Shown here piece by piece: positions 1 through 8,898 of a DNA stretch of 32,955 bases. The position numbers were made by a program, and so were the translations under genes. The notes beneath the pieces were generated by a model, which saw only the letters and a program-made list of their open reading frames with translations, had not been told where the DNA came from and made no database searches. Numbering within the stretch: the stretch's first letter is position 1; every line of letters starts with the position of its first letter. The stretch covers positions 64,001 to 96,955 of the forward strand of contig CASFOZ010000005.1 of assembly GCA_949296455.1 (NCBI GenBank), in the 5' to 3' direction. Source of the DNA: an uncultured Eubacteriales bacterium. Lineage in GTDB: Bacteria > Bacillota > Clostridia > Christensenellales > CALVMC01.

Positions 1-195
1 AAGAATAAGGTTGACCAGCTTGTAGGACTCAAAGAAAACGTTATCATAGGTAAACTTATCCCGGCAGGTACGGGACTTAAAGCTTATAAAAATTTAACTC
101 CTCAGGTTAACGCAAAAGAAATAGAGCGCAAAGAGGACGAAATTAAGTTCGACGAAATCGAGAGCATGCTCGGTTTCGACGACGAAGAAAAGTAA
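1..195 (+). CDS. rpoC: RNA polymerase subunit beta' (C-terminal end only)
   Basis: The window opens inside this gene; frame 1 is open to a TAA at 193-195, giving 64 residues. The stretch [19 protein letters not shown] is the conserved C-terminal signature of bacterial RNA polymerase beta', followed by the usual poorly conserved acidic tail (FDDEEK). Beta' carries most of the catalytic centre of transcription, but none of those motifs are in this fragment. rpoB is presumably upstream, outside the window. What follows is unusual: the next gene is metK behind a riboswitch, not rpsL. Confidence 0.95.
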   Translation, partial: KNKVDQLVGLKENVIIGKLIPAGTGLKAYKNLTPQVNAKEIERKEDEIKFDEIESMLGFDDEEK

Positions 196-207
196 TTTAA
201 TATTTAA

Positions 208-306
208 TTCTATCGAGAGCGCAGGAGGGACGGACCCGGTGATTGCGCAGCAACCGCTTGAACGGTGCTAATTTCCGCAAAGACGAAATGTTTTTGGAAG
301 ATAGAG
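208..306 (+). promoter_or_regulatory. SAM-I riboswitch (S box) of the metK operon
   Basis: Between rpoC and metK the sequence follows the SAM-I aptamer pattern: a P1 arm (TTCTATC, 208-214), the GAGAGCGCAGGAGGGAC block, CCCGGTGA, GCAGCAACC, the GGTGCTAATTTC block, and the closing P1 arm (GATAGAG, 300-306). These are the core conserved elements of S-box RNAs, which bind S-adenosylmethionine and end transcription of methionine/SAM genes when SAM is abundant. An intrinsic terminator follows at once and metK, the SAM synthetase, lies downstream, so an OFF switch with product feedback is expected. The antiterminator pairing was not resolved by eye. Confidence 0.95.
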
Positions 307-322
307 CCTTAAAAATTCATTT

Positions 323-355
323 TGCCGGGCGTCTGTCGTCCGGCATTACTTTTTT
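323..355 (+). terminator. Riboswitch expression-platform terminator
   Basis: A nine-pair stem TGCCGGGCG (323-331) / CGTCCGGCA (337-345) with one G-U pair and a five-base loop is followed by a T-rich tail (TTACTTTTTT). It lies between the SAM-I aptamer and metK, so it is the regulated terminator of the riboswitch. It could also end rpoBC transcripts. Confidence 0.9.
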
Positions 356-373
356 AATTACATAAGGAGAAAT

Positions 374-1519
374 ATGAATAAACTGTACACAAGCGAAAGC
401 GTTACCGTAGGGCACCCCGATAAAGTATGCGACCAGATTTCCGATAAAATTCTCGACGAATACCTTAAAGCCGACGAAAATTCAAGAGTCGCATGCGAAA
501 CATGTATATCAAAAAATTTCCTTCTCATTATGGGAGAAATAACCTCGAATGCAAGCGTGGATTTAAAAAAATGCGCTCTTTCGGTACTCAAAGATATCGG
601 CTACGGAAGTCTCTCGTCCGGCTTCAATACGGGAGAAAGCGAAATAAAAATTTCCATAAGCAGACAGTCGCCCGATATTAAAGCCGGCGTCGACAGTTCC
701 TTTGACGGCGGCGATATGGGAGCGGGCGACCAGGGAATGGTTTACGGGTACGCAACCGACGAAACCGAAGAATTTCTTCCTTTCCCACTTGTTTACTCTC
801 ATAAACTAACAAATGCCCTTAAAGAGGCAAGAGAAAAGGGAATAGTTGACTTTCTTCTTCCCGACGGCAAGGCTCAGGTTACGGCGGAATATTCAGACGG
901 CAGAGTCGTAAGAGTGGACAGCATAGTGCTTTCTTCTCAGCACAAGGACACAACGGGTATCGATGAGATAAGAAAGGTTTTAAAAAAAGAAATTATCGAT
1001 AAAGTTATTCCACAAAGTCTCGTAGACCAAAATACAAAATATTTTATCAATCCGACAGGAAGGTTCGTTGTGGGAGGCCCAGAAGGAGACAGCGGTATGA
1101 CCGGAAGAAAAATCATAGTCGATACTTACGGCGGTTTCGCTCCGCACGGCGGCGGCGCCTTTTCGGGAAAAGACCCTTCCAAGGTGGACAGAAGCGCAGC
1201 CTATATGGCTCGTTACGCTTGTAAAAATTTAGTGAAAAGCGGTATATGTAAAAGATGTCAGATAAGCGTTGCCTACGCAATAGGAGTTGCCAATCCCGTA
1301 GCAATAAATATCGACGCTTTCGGTACGGCTACTGTAAGCGACGATAAACTTTATGAAATAGTAAACTCTTTATTCAGTTTCAGACCGAGCGATATAATAA
1401 AAACTTTAAATCTTAAAAATCCTATCTATTACGAAACGGCAAAAAACGGACATTTCGGTAAAGACTTTCCGTGGGAGCGCACCGATAAAGTGCAGGAAAT
1501 TTTAAAGGCGGCAAAATAA
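374..1519 (+). CDS. metK: S-adenosylmethionine synthetase
   Basis: Makes S-adenosylmethionine from methionine and ATP; cytosolic, normally a homotetramer needing Mg2+ and K+. At 381 residues it is near the usual length (about 380-400). Visible motifs are GHPDK (13-17, ATP binding), GAGDQG (116-121, the family hallmark) and GGGAFSGKDPSKVDRSAAY in the second half (phosphate loop and active site). The start has AAGGAG at 364-369, five bases before the ATG. It is the first gene after the SAM-I riboswitch, which gives direct feedback by its product. Its TAA shares one base with the ATG of recD2 (TAATG), implying translational coupling. Confidence 0.98.
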   Translation: MNKLYTSESVTVGHPDKVCDQISDKILDEYLKADENSRVACETCISKNFLLIMGEITSNASVDLKKCALSVLKDIGYGSLSSGFNTGESEIKISISRQSPDIKAGVDSSFDGGDMGAGDQGMVYGYATDETEEFLPFPLVYSHKLTNALKEAREKGIVDFLLPDGKAQVTAEYSDGRVVRVDSIVLSSQHKDTTGIDEIRKVLKKEIIDKVIPQSLVDQNTKYFINPTGRFVVGGPEGDSGMTGRKIIVDTYGGFAPHGGGAFSGKDPSKVDRSAAYMARYACKNLVKSGICKRCQISVAYAIGVANPVAINIDAFGTATVSDDKLYEIVNSLFSFRPSDIIKTLNLKNPIYYETAKNGHFGKDFPWERTDKVQEILKAAK

Positions 1520-3741
1520 TGGTAAAGATAACCGCAACAATCGAGGACGTAATTTTCAGAAACGCCGAAAGCGGTTATTCCGTCGTAGGACTCGATTATA
1601 ACGGTACTTTACTTACCGCAGTAGGAGTTTTCCCGAGCGTTGCGGAAGGACTCGGAGTAGAACTCGAAGGCGACTTCGTCGAAAATTCCCGCTACGGAAG
1701 ACAATTTTCGGTAAGTTCGGTAAAACTCGTCGAACCCTCAAAAAAAGAGGCTATCGCAAGATACCTTGCAAGCGGTCTGTTTAAAGGAGTAGGAGAGGTT
1801 ACCGCAAGCAATATCGTTGAAACCTTTTCCGATGACGCTCTGAATGTAATAGAAAATCAGCCTCAGAAACTTACTGCCATAAAAGGAATAAGTTCTAAAA
1901 AGGCTCAGGAAATTTCCTCTTGCTATATTAAATTCAAAGCCATGCAACAGGCGGTAATGTTCTTGCAAAGTTACGGTATAAGCCTTAATTATGCTATCAA
2001 AATATTCCGCTGCTATGAACAGGCTACGGTCAGCGTTGTAAGTAAAAATCCGTACAGACTCACCGAAGATGTGGACGGAATAGGATTTATTACCGCAGAC
2101 AGAATAGCCCGCTCTTTCGGAATAGAGAAAAACAGCGAATACAGAATTAAAGCCGCTGTTATTTTTATTCTTTCCGAAAGCGCTTCAAAGTCAGGAAACA
2201 CCTTTCTCCCTTGGACGCTGCTCTTGAAAGAAGTTATAAAACTTCTTGAATTTACAGAAAGCGAAGATATCGAAAAAACCAACGATTGCATAAAGGAAAT
2301 GACGGTTTTAGGAGAACTTTCGGTTTTCGACAGGGAAAATTATAAGGCGGTTATGCTTCCTAAATTTTATAAAACCGAACTTTCGATTTCCGAAAAACTT
2401 ATTTCTCTTCACCGCAACTCGGGAAGCGTTCATATCGATATCGAAAGAGAAATTCAAGACTTTGAAAAAGAAACGGGCTATAAACTTCACGAAGGTCAGA
2501 AAAACGCAGTCAAAACTTCCGTAAACTCAGGCGTCAGCGTGATTACGGGAGGTCCGGGTACGGGAAAAACCACTATATTAAAATGCGTGATTTCTGTTTT
2601 CGAAAACAATAACCTTAAAGTAGCGCTTTGCGCTCCGACGGGAAGGGCGGCTAAAAGACTTTCCGACGCAACGGGAAGAAACGCAAAAACCATTCACCGT
2701 TTACTCGACGCCGATTACAAAAGCGGAAAGGGAAAGTTCACTTACGACGAATATAACAAACTCGACGCCGACGCCGTGATTATCGACGAAATAAGTATGG
2801 CGGACGAATATATTTTCAATGCCCTTTTAAAGGCTATAAAGTCGGGGGCGAGATTTATTCTGGTAGGAGACAAAGACCAACTGCCGTCGGTAGGGGCAGG
2901 AAGCGTTCTTTCTGATATCATAAAATCCGAAGTTATTCCGGTAAGCAGTCTTACTTATATTTACCGTCAGGACGGGAACAGTTTAATCGCCGAAAACGCA
3001 CACCTTATAAATAAAGGAAAAATGCCTGTTATCGACAATAAAAGCAAAGACTTTTTTATGAGTCAGTCCTCAGACCTTAACGAAATGCTCAATACCGTTA
3101 TCGAACTTTGCAAAAAGAGAATACCTAAATTCATAAATGTCGACCCCATGGAAATTCAGGTTCTGAGTCCTATGAAAAAAGGTATATGCGGAGTGGAAAA
3201 CTTAAATATCCGTTTGCAGGAAAGTTTAAATCCCCCTTCGCCCGATAAAAAGGAAATAAAATTTTACGAATACACTTTCAGAACGGGCGACAAAGTTATT
3301 CAGGTTGTAAACAACTATCAGTTGGATTGGAAAAAGGATACCGGAAAAACCATAGAACTCGGAAGCGGAGTTTATAACGGCGATATAGGTATCGTCAAAG
3401 ACGCAGACAAAAAAGAAGGCACCTTGACCGTCCTTTTCGAAGACGGAAGGGAAGCGGTTTATACGGCAGGAGACCTTGACCAGATTACCTTGGCTTATGC
3501 AATTACCGTTCATAAGTCGCAAGGGTGCGAGTTCGATGTTTGCCTTTTGGTGGTCACAAGCGGAAATTATATGATACTTACTAAAAATCTTCTTTATACA
3601 GCAGTAACGAGAGCAAAAAAAATGGCGGTTCTCGTGGGCGATAAAATCAACCTCGAAAAAATGGTGAAAAACAGGTATACTCAAAAAAGATACAGCTGTC
3701 TTGCCGATTTCATAAAAGCGGAGGATGAAAAACAATGTTGA
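1519..3741 (+). CDS. recD2: RecD2-type ATP-dependent 5'-3' DNA helicase
   Basis: A superfamily 1B helicase of the RecD/TraA type, 740 residues, the usual length for RecD2, the form found in bacteria that do not pair RecD with RecBC. An OB-like N-terminus (about 1-70) and helix-hairpin-helix segments (IKGISSKKA, about 121-129) precede the helicase core. Walker A is GGPGTGKT (344-351), Walker B is VIIDE with DE at 423-424, and ITVHKSQG and TAVTRAKK near the C-terminus are motifs V-VI. RecD2 acts in repair and replication-fork processing. It overlaps metK by one base and comF by seven, so it depends on the SAM-controlled transcript unless an internal promoter exists. Confidence 0.93.
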   Translation: MVKITATIEDVIFRNAESGYSVVGLDYNGTLLTAVGVFPSVAEGLGVELEGDFVENSRYGRQFSVSSVKLVEPSKKEAIARYLASGLFKGVGEVTASNIVETFSDDALNVIENQPQKLTAIKGISSKKAQEISSCYIKFKAMQQAVMFLQSYGISLNYAIKIFRCYEQATVSVVSKNPYRLTEDVDGIGFITADRIARSFGIEKNSEYRIKAAVIFILSESASKSGNTFLPWTLLLKEVIKLLEFTESEDIEKTNDCIKEMTVLGELSVFDRENYKAVMLPKFYKTELSISEKLISLHRNSGSVHIDIEREIQDFEKETGYKLHEGQKNAVKTSVNSGVSVITGGPGTGKTTILKCVISVFENNNLKVALCAPTGRAAKRLSDATGRNAKTIHRLLDADYKSGKGKFTYDEYNKLDADAVIIDEISMADEYIFNALLKAIKSGARFILVGDKDQLPSVGAGSVLSDIIKSEVIPVSSLTYIYRQDGNSLIAENAHLINKGKMPVIDNKSKDFFMSQSSDLNEMLNTVIELCKKRIPKFINVDPMEIQVLSPMKKGICGVENLNIRLQESLNPPSPDKKEIKFYEYTFRTGDKVIQVVNNYQLDWKKDTGKTIELGSGVYNGDIGIVKDADKKEGTLTVLFEDGREAVYTAGDLDQITLAYAITVHKSQGCEFDVCLLVVTSGNYMILTKNLLYTAVTRAKKMAVLVGDKINLEKMVKNRYTQKRYSCLADFIKAEDEKQC

Positions 3742-4598
3742 AAATTTTCACTAAAATTCTCGATTTGATTTTTCCCGAACAGTTTACCTGTAATTTCTGC
3801 GGCGAAGAGTTAAAAGAACCTTCTTTAAGCGGCCTTTGCGAAGATTGCGAAAGCGCTCTGATTAAAAACAACGGCAATAAATGCCATAAATGTTCTTCGC
3901 CTATTCTCGACGAAAGCAAATACTGCCTTAACTGTCAGAACAATAAAAGGTATTTCGACAGCGCAAGTTCGGTTTTCGTATATACGGGAGTGGCAAAAAC
4001 CCTTATAAACAGATTTAAATCCGCTAATCAGAAATACCTTTATAAAACCTTGGTATTTTTTATGCTTAACGAATTTGCCGAAAAAAATTTCCCCGCCGAT
4101 ATTCTTGTCAGCGTTCCGACGAGCGATAAAAAGCTTAAAAAGAGAGGCTATAATCAATCGGCTTTACTTGCAAGGGAACTTGCCAAAAGACTTAATGTTT
4201 CCTATTGCGATTGTTTGATAAAGACAAGGGATACATTAGGTCAACACGAGCTGCCCCGTGCTCAAAGACTTACAAATTTAGAAGGAGCCTTTTCCGTTAC
4301 CGATAAGAATCTCGTAAAAGGAAAGGCTGTCGTTATTATCGACGATACCTTTACCACAGGTTCCACCGTTTCGGAAATAGCAAAGGAACTTTACGAGGCA
4401 GGCGCAGCTTCGGTAAACGCTCTTTGCTTTGCGGCAACAAAACTTAAAGCGGACGGCGAGAGCGCAGACGATGAAATAATCGTAAAAGAAAAATTCGGAG
4501 TTAAAAAAAGAAAAAAATACAAAAAAGATAAAAATTCTTCTTTTTATCTTCCCGAATCCCTTTCATTTAAAAATCCGCACTGTAATCCTTATATATAA
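3735..4598 (+). CDS. comF: ComF family phosphoribosyltransferase-like protein
   Basis: 287 residues. The N-terminus has four CxxC pairs (C19/C22, C35/C38, C50/C53, C64/C67), the zinc-ribbon pattern of ComF proteins. The C-terminal half is a type I phosphoribosyltransferase fold with the PRPP loop VVIIDDTFTTGST (199-211) and the family motif KKRGYNQSALLAREL (135-149). ComF supports uptake or processing of transforming DNA; its enzymatic reaction is not settled. After residue ~235, where the family usually ends, there is a ~50-residue lysine-rich tail (KKRKKYKKDK) that is not typical. It overlaps recD2 by seven bases and is the last gene of the metK operon. Confidence 0.9.
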   Translation: MLKIFTKILDLIFPEQFTCNFCGEELKEPSLSGLCEDCESALIKNNGNKCHKCSSPILDESKYCLNCQNNKRYFDSASSVFVYTGVAKTLINRFKSANQKYLYKTLVFFMLNEFAEKNFPADILVSVPTSDKKLKKRGYNQSALLARELAKRLNVSYCDCLIKTRDTLGQHELPRAQRLTNLEGAFSVTDKNLVKGKAVVIIDDTFTTGSTVSEIAKELYEAGAASVNALCFAATKLKADGESADDEIIVKEKFGVKKRKKYKKDKNSSFYLPESLSFKNPHCNPYI

Positions 4599-4632
4599 TA
4601 AGTTTACAAAAACATTAAATTAGTGTAAAATT

Positions 4633-4660
4633 AACCGTAAAGCAGTTTACGGTTTTTTTT
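4633..4660 (+). terminator. Intrinsic terminator of the metK-recD2-comF operon
   Basis: A perfect nine-pair stem AACCGTAAA (4633-4641) / TTTACGGTT (4646-4654) with loop GCAG runs straight into a T tract. It lies 34 bases after the comF stop and cleanly ends the operon. Confidence 0.92.
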
Positions 4661-4950
4661 AACGCCGTTACCGTCTTTTAACAGCAGAAGAAATAATCGG
4701 ATTTTCGGTCAATTATAATAAGTGCCGATTAAATTCAGGTTGTTGTTTCGGACAAATTATTGTTAAATTATGCGGTAAAAAAGGGAAGTCGATGTAATTT
4801 TTGTACGAAGTTAACGGCTTAGTCTGATTTATACGATATAAGAAACTACTGACTGCTGTAATTTAAAATACCGAAATTAAGTTTAAGCGGATAAATAAAA
4901 ATGCAGATTATAAAAAATTTGTTATTCAGTTAATTTAAAGTGAGGAAATT
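4661..4950. other. AT-rich intergenic region before secA
   Basis: Apart from the comF terminator this ~290-base gap contains no convincing gene. Several TATAAT-like hexamers occur (for example near 4714 and 4840), but none has a good -35 partner at 16-18 bases, so no secA promoter is assigned. secA has a clear ribosome binding site (GAGG, about eight bases upstream of its ATG). Confidence 0.5.
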
Positions 4951-7632
4951 ATGGGATTATTCGGATTTTTAACGACCAAACAAAATGAAGGTCAGTTGAA
5001 AAAGGTCAGAAAAATTGCCGATAAAGTCGAGGCTTTGTCGGAAAAATACTCTTCGATGAGCGACGAACAGTTGCGCGCTTGCACAGACGGATTTAAAAAG
5101 AATCTCGAAGAAGGAATGAAACTCGACGATATTCTTCCCGACGCATTCGCTTGCGTCAGAGAAACTGCGTCGAGAGTTTTGAATCTCAGACACTTTTTCG
5201 TACAGGTTATGGGCGGCATAGCGCTTCACCAGAGAAGAATTGCCGAAATGGCAACCGGTGAAGGTAAGACTCTCGTCGCAACCCTTCCTGCCTACCTTAA
5301 CGCTCTTACCGGTAAAGGAGTTCATATTGTTACCGTCAACGATTACCTTGCAAAAAGAGACGCAGAGTGGATGGGTAAAATTTATACTTTTTTAGGTCTC
5401 AGCGTCGGCGTTATAGTTCAGGGAATGAGTTTCGAAGAAAAGAAAGCCGCATATAACTGCGATATAGTTTACGGAACAAACAACGAGTTCGGATTCGATT
5501 ATTTAAGGGACAATATGGCAATAAGCCTTAACGATAAAGTTCAGCGTGAGTTAAACTATGCGATAATCGACGAAGTGGACAGTATACTTATAGACGAAGC
5601 CCGTACCCCGCTTATAATTTCGGGAAGAAGCGATAAAAGTTCTCAGATTTACATTCAGGCAAACAACTTTGCCAAACGACTTACCGAAGGGGAAGATTAC
5701 GAGATTGACGAAAAGGAAAAAAATGTCCGTCTCACCGAAGAGGGTACTGCAAAAGCCGAACATTTCTTTAATATAGAAAATCTCAGCGATGTGGAAAACA
5801 GCGAATTATACAACCATATACACCTTGCTCTTAAAGCAAATTACATAATGAAAAGAGACGACCAGTATATCGTAAACGACGGTGAAATAATCATAGTCGA
5901 CGAGTTTACCGGCCGTATGATGATAGGAAGAAGGTTCAGCGACGGATTGCATCAGGCGATAGAAGCAAAAGAAGGCGTAAAAATTCAGGGTGAGTCTAAA
6001 ACCTATGCGACGATAACCTTCCAGAATTATTTCCGTCTTTATAAAAAACTTGCCGGTATGACAGGTACGGCAAAAACCGAAGAAAACGAGTTCAGAAATA
6101 TTTATAACCTCGATGTTATGGTGCTTCCTACCAATATGCCCCTTCAAAGAAAAGACGAGAACGATAAACTGTATACTACGAGAAAGGGCAAATTGAACGC
6201 AGTTATCGCAGATATAGAAAGCTGTTATAAAAAAGGTCAGCCCGTTCTTGTAGGTACGGTTACGGTAGAAAAATCCGAGGAACTTTCCGAACTTTTAAGA
6301 CGCAAAAAAATTCCGCATAACGTGCTTAACGCAAAGAACCACGAAAAAGAAGCGGAAATCGTGGCACAGGCAGGTAAACTCGGCGCAGTGACTATTGCAA
6401 CGAATATGGCGGGCAGAGGTACCGATATCATGCTCGGCGGAAACCCCGAACACCTTGCCCTTACCAAACTTGAAAAATCGGGATATCCTCACGAAATTCT
6501 CGTTCAGGTTACTTCCTTTGCTAAAACCGACGACGAACAGGTACTGAAAGCAAAAGAGGATTATAAGCACTACTACGAGTTATTCAAGAAGCAGACCGAC
6601 GAAGAAAAAGCAAAGGTAATAGAAGCGGGCGGACTGCGTATTATCGGTACCGAAAGACACGAAAGCAGAAGAATAGACAATCAGCTCAGAGGCCGTTCCG
6701 GCCGTCAGGGCGATAAAGGTTCTACTTGTTTCTATATATCAATGGAAGACGACCTTATAAGGGTTTTCGGCGGCGACAGAATGAAGAGATTAGCCGAATT
6801 TATCAATATAGAAGAAAATGTTCCCATAGAAAACAAAATGCTTACAAGTCAGGTTGAAAGGGCGCAGAGAATGCTCGAAGACAGAAACTTTTCCGTGCGT
6901 AAGCATGTATTAAGTTACGACAATGTAATGAACAGACAAAGGGATATTATTTACAGCGAAAGAAACAAGGTTTTAAGCGGAGTAGACGTTCACGAACAGA
7001 TACTCAAAATGGCAGACGGCGTCGCAGAAGATATAATAGCCGCTCACGCAGATTTCAAAGCCGATGTATCCGAGTGGGATTACGACGGGTTCAATAAGGC
7101 TCTCGAAGAAAAACTGTTGCCCGAAGATAGCAATGTCGTCACCTTGAAACTTGCCGATTACGGAGATATAAATCTCATTAAAAAGGAAGTTCTGGACTGC
7201 GCTTACAAGGCTTACGATAAAAAGATTGAAGAAGCCAAAGAACAGGGTATAGACTTTGCCGAAGTCGAAAGGGTGGTAATGCTAAGGTGCGTCGACAGAA
7301 ACTGGATAGAACATATAGATGCCATGAATACATTAAGGCAGGGAATAGGACTCAGAGCATACGGACAAAGAGACCCGGTAATTTCCTATCAGCAGGAAGG
7401 ATTTGAAATGTTCGACCATATGATAGAAACCATTCAGGAACAGACCGTTACCACTTTGTTTAAAGGTATATTCAAAAAGCAGATAACTCACGAGAGAAAA
7501 AAAGCCGAACTATCAACTAACGAAGACAAAGTTCAGACCGTGCGCAACAAGGGCGACAAAATAGGAAGAAACGACCCTTGTCCTTGCGGCAGCGGAAAAA
7601 AATATAAAAATTGTTGTCTTAATAAAAATTAA
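4951..7632 (+). CDS. secA: Preprotein translocase ATPase SecA
   Basis: The motor that drives unfolded secretory proteins through SecYEG. 893 residues, normal for the family. The first nucleotide-binding domain has Walker A ATGEGKT (102-108) and the DEVD box (207-210) followed by DEARTPLIISG. The second has MAGRGTDIMLGG and QLRGRSGRQGD. The C-terminus ends in the SEC-C zinc motif (CPCGSG, then CC at 888-889), which binds zinc and helps contact SecB or membranes. The start ATG follows GAGG. Its partner SecE is also in this window (15963-16301), but SecY is not. Confidence 0.98.
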   Translation: MGLFGFLTTKQNEGQLKKVRKIADKVEALSEKYSSMSDEQLRACTDGFKKNLEEGMKLDDILPDAFACVRETASRVLNLRHFFVQVMGGIALHQRRIAEMATGEGKTLVATLPAYLNALTGKGVHIVTVNDYLAKRDAEWMGKIYTFLGLSVGVIVQGMSFEEKKAAYNCDIVYGTNNEFGFDYLRDNMAISLNDKVQRELNYAIIDEVDSILIDEARTPLIISGRSDKSSQIYIQANNFAKRLTEGEDYEIDEKEKNVRLTEEGTAKAEHFFNIENLSDVENSELYNHIHLALKANYIMKRDDQYIVNDGEIIIVDEFTGRMMIGRRFSDGLHQAIEAKEGVKIQGESKTYATITFQNYFRLYKKLAGMTGTAKTEENEFRNIYNLDVMVLPTNMPLQRKDENDKLYTTRKGKLNAVIADIESCYKKGQPVLVGTVTVEKSEELSELLRRKKIPHNVLNAKNHEKEAEIVAQAGKLGAVTIATNMAGRGTDIMLGGNPEHLALTKLEKSGYPHEILVQVTSFAKTDDEQVLKAKEDYKHYYELFKKQTDEEKAKVIEAGGLRIIGTERHESRRIDNQLRGRSGRQGDKGSTCFYISMEDDLIRVFGGDRMKRLAEFINIEENVPIENKMLTSQVERAQRMLEDRNFSVRKHVLSYDNVMNRQRDIIYSERNKVLSGVDVHEQILKMADGVAEDIIAAHADFKADVSEWDYDGFNKALEEKLLPEDSNVVTLKLADYGDINLIKKEVLDCAYKAYDKKIEEAKEQGIDFAEVERVVMLRCVDRNWIEHIDAMNTLRQGIGLRAYGQRDPVISYQQEGFEMFDHMIETIQEQTVTTLFKGIFKKQITHERKKAELSTNEDKVQTVRNKGDKIGRNDPCPCGSGKKYKNCCLNKN

Positions 7633-7739
7633 AGGGAAAAGTAACAAAAAAGAAACGGAAAAAATTTTGAAAACGGCAAAACAGAGATTAATGCCGCAAA
7701 CAATTAACTTAAAAAAATTATTGCTGAATAAATATTGAT

Positions 7740-8840
7740 ATGATTATTGAATTAGAACAGGAAAAAGAAAAGGTTCAGGAAATCGAAGACAAATACAAAG
7801 CCATTGTAAAAGAACAGGATAAAAAGCTTCTTTCGGATAAAATCGAGGAGCTTAAATCAAAGCAGGCAAAAGAAGACTTTTGGAACGATATGGAAAAGGC
7901 TCAGAAGGTCTGCTCGGAACTTAAAAGGGCGGAAGATAAGTTCGACGCTCTAAAAAGCCTTGAAGAAAAACTCAAAAATCTTTCGGAACTTATAGAACTT
8001 TGTATAGAAGAAGACGACGGCGGCGAAATTGCCTATATTAAAAAAGAAAGGGAAGAGGCTGAAAAAGATTTCGAAAAAATATGGCTCAAAACCCTTCTTA
8101 AAGGAAAGTACGACGAGTGTAACGCAATTATGACACTTCATTCGGGTGCAGGCGGTACGGAAGCGCAGGATTGGGTTTCAATGCTTTACAGAATGTATCA
8201 GATGTATGCGGAAAAACAGGGCTTTAAATGTGAAGAAATTGAAAGACAGAACGGTGACGAGGCGGGAATCAAAAGCGTAACCTTTTTTGTTAAGGGAACA
8301 AACGCATACGGATACCTTAAAGCCGAAAAAGGCGTTCACAGACTTGTCAGAATTTCACCGTTCGACGCAAACAGCAGAAGACACACTTCCTTCGCTTCCC
8401 TTGAAGTAATGCCGGAAATTATAGATAATACCGAAATTAAGATAAGTCCCGACGAACTTAAAATTGACACTTACAGAAGCAGCGGTGCGGGCGGTCAGCA
8501 TGTAAACAAAACCGAATCGGCTATAAGAATAACCCATATTCCGACGGGTATAGTAGTTCAGTGCCAGAATCAGCGCAGTCAGATTCAGAACAGAGAAACG
8601 GCTATGAATATGCTTATTTCAAAACTTATAGAAAGAAAGGAAAGCGAACAGCTTCAAAAAGAACAGGAACTTAAAGGTGAACTCAAAAAAATAGAATGGG
8701 GCAGTCAGATTCGTTCCTATGTTTTCTGTCCTTATACTCTCGTAAAAGACCATAGAACAGGCTACGAAAATCCCAATATAAATGCGGTTATGGACGGCGA
8801 AATAGACGGATTTATTACCGAATACCTTAAAATGTCCTAA
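7740..8840 (+). CDS. prfB: Peptide chain release factor 2
   Basis: Recognises UGA and UAA stop codons and triggers peptide release. 366 residues, standard length. The SPF tripeptide that defines RF2 is at 206-208 and the catalytic GGQ at 251-253. Many bacterial prfB genes need a programmed +1 frameshift at CTT-TGA-C near codon 25; here that area reads AAG CTT CTT TCG (7824-7835, L30-L31) with no stop, so the gene is read straight through. The ATG has no recognisable Shine-Dalgarno sequence, and the only in-frame codon upstream before the ATG region ends is a TGA at 7725, so no earlier start is available. Confidence 0.96.
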   Translation: MIIELEQEKEKVQEIEDKYKAIVKEQDKKLLSDKIEELKSKQAKEDFWNDMEKAQKVCSELKRAEDKFDALKSLEEKLKNLSELIELCIEEDDGGEIAYIKKEREEAEKDFEKIWLKTLLKGKYDECNAIMTLHSGAGGTEAQDWVSMLYRMYQMYAEKQGFKCEEIERQNGDEAGIKSVTFFVKGTNAYGYLKAEKGVHRLVRISPFDANSRRHTSFASLEVMPEIIDNTEIKISPDELKIDTYRSSGAGGQHVNKTESAIRITHIPTGIVVQCQNQRSQIQNRETAMNMLISKLIERKESEQLQKEQELKGELKKIEWGSQIRSYVFCPYTLVKDHRTGYENPNINAVMDGEIDGFITEYLKMS

Positions 8841-8898
8841 CCGTATTTATATATTTATAACATTATTAAGTCGAAAATGTTTGTGTTTCAGGTGAATT

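Noticed and set aside
3226..3735. 169-codon antisense frame
   Set aside because: Shadow of recD2 with no start signals.
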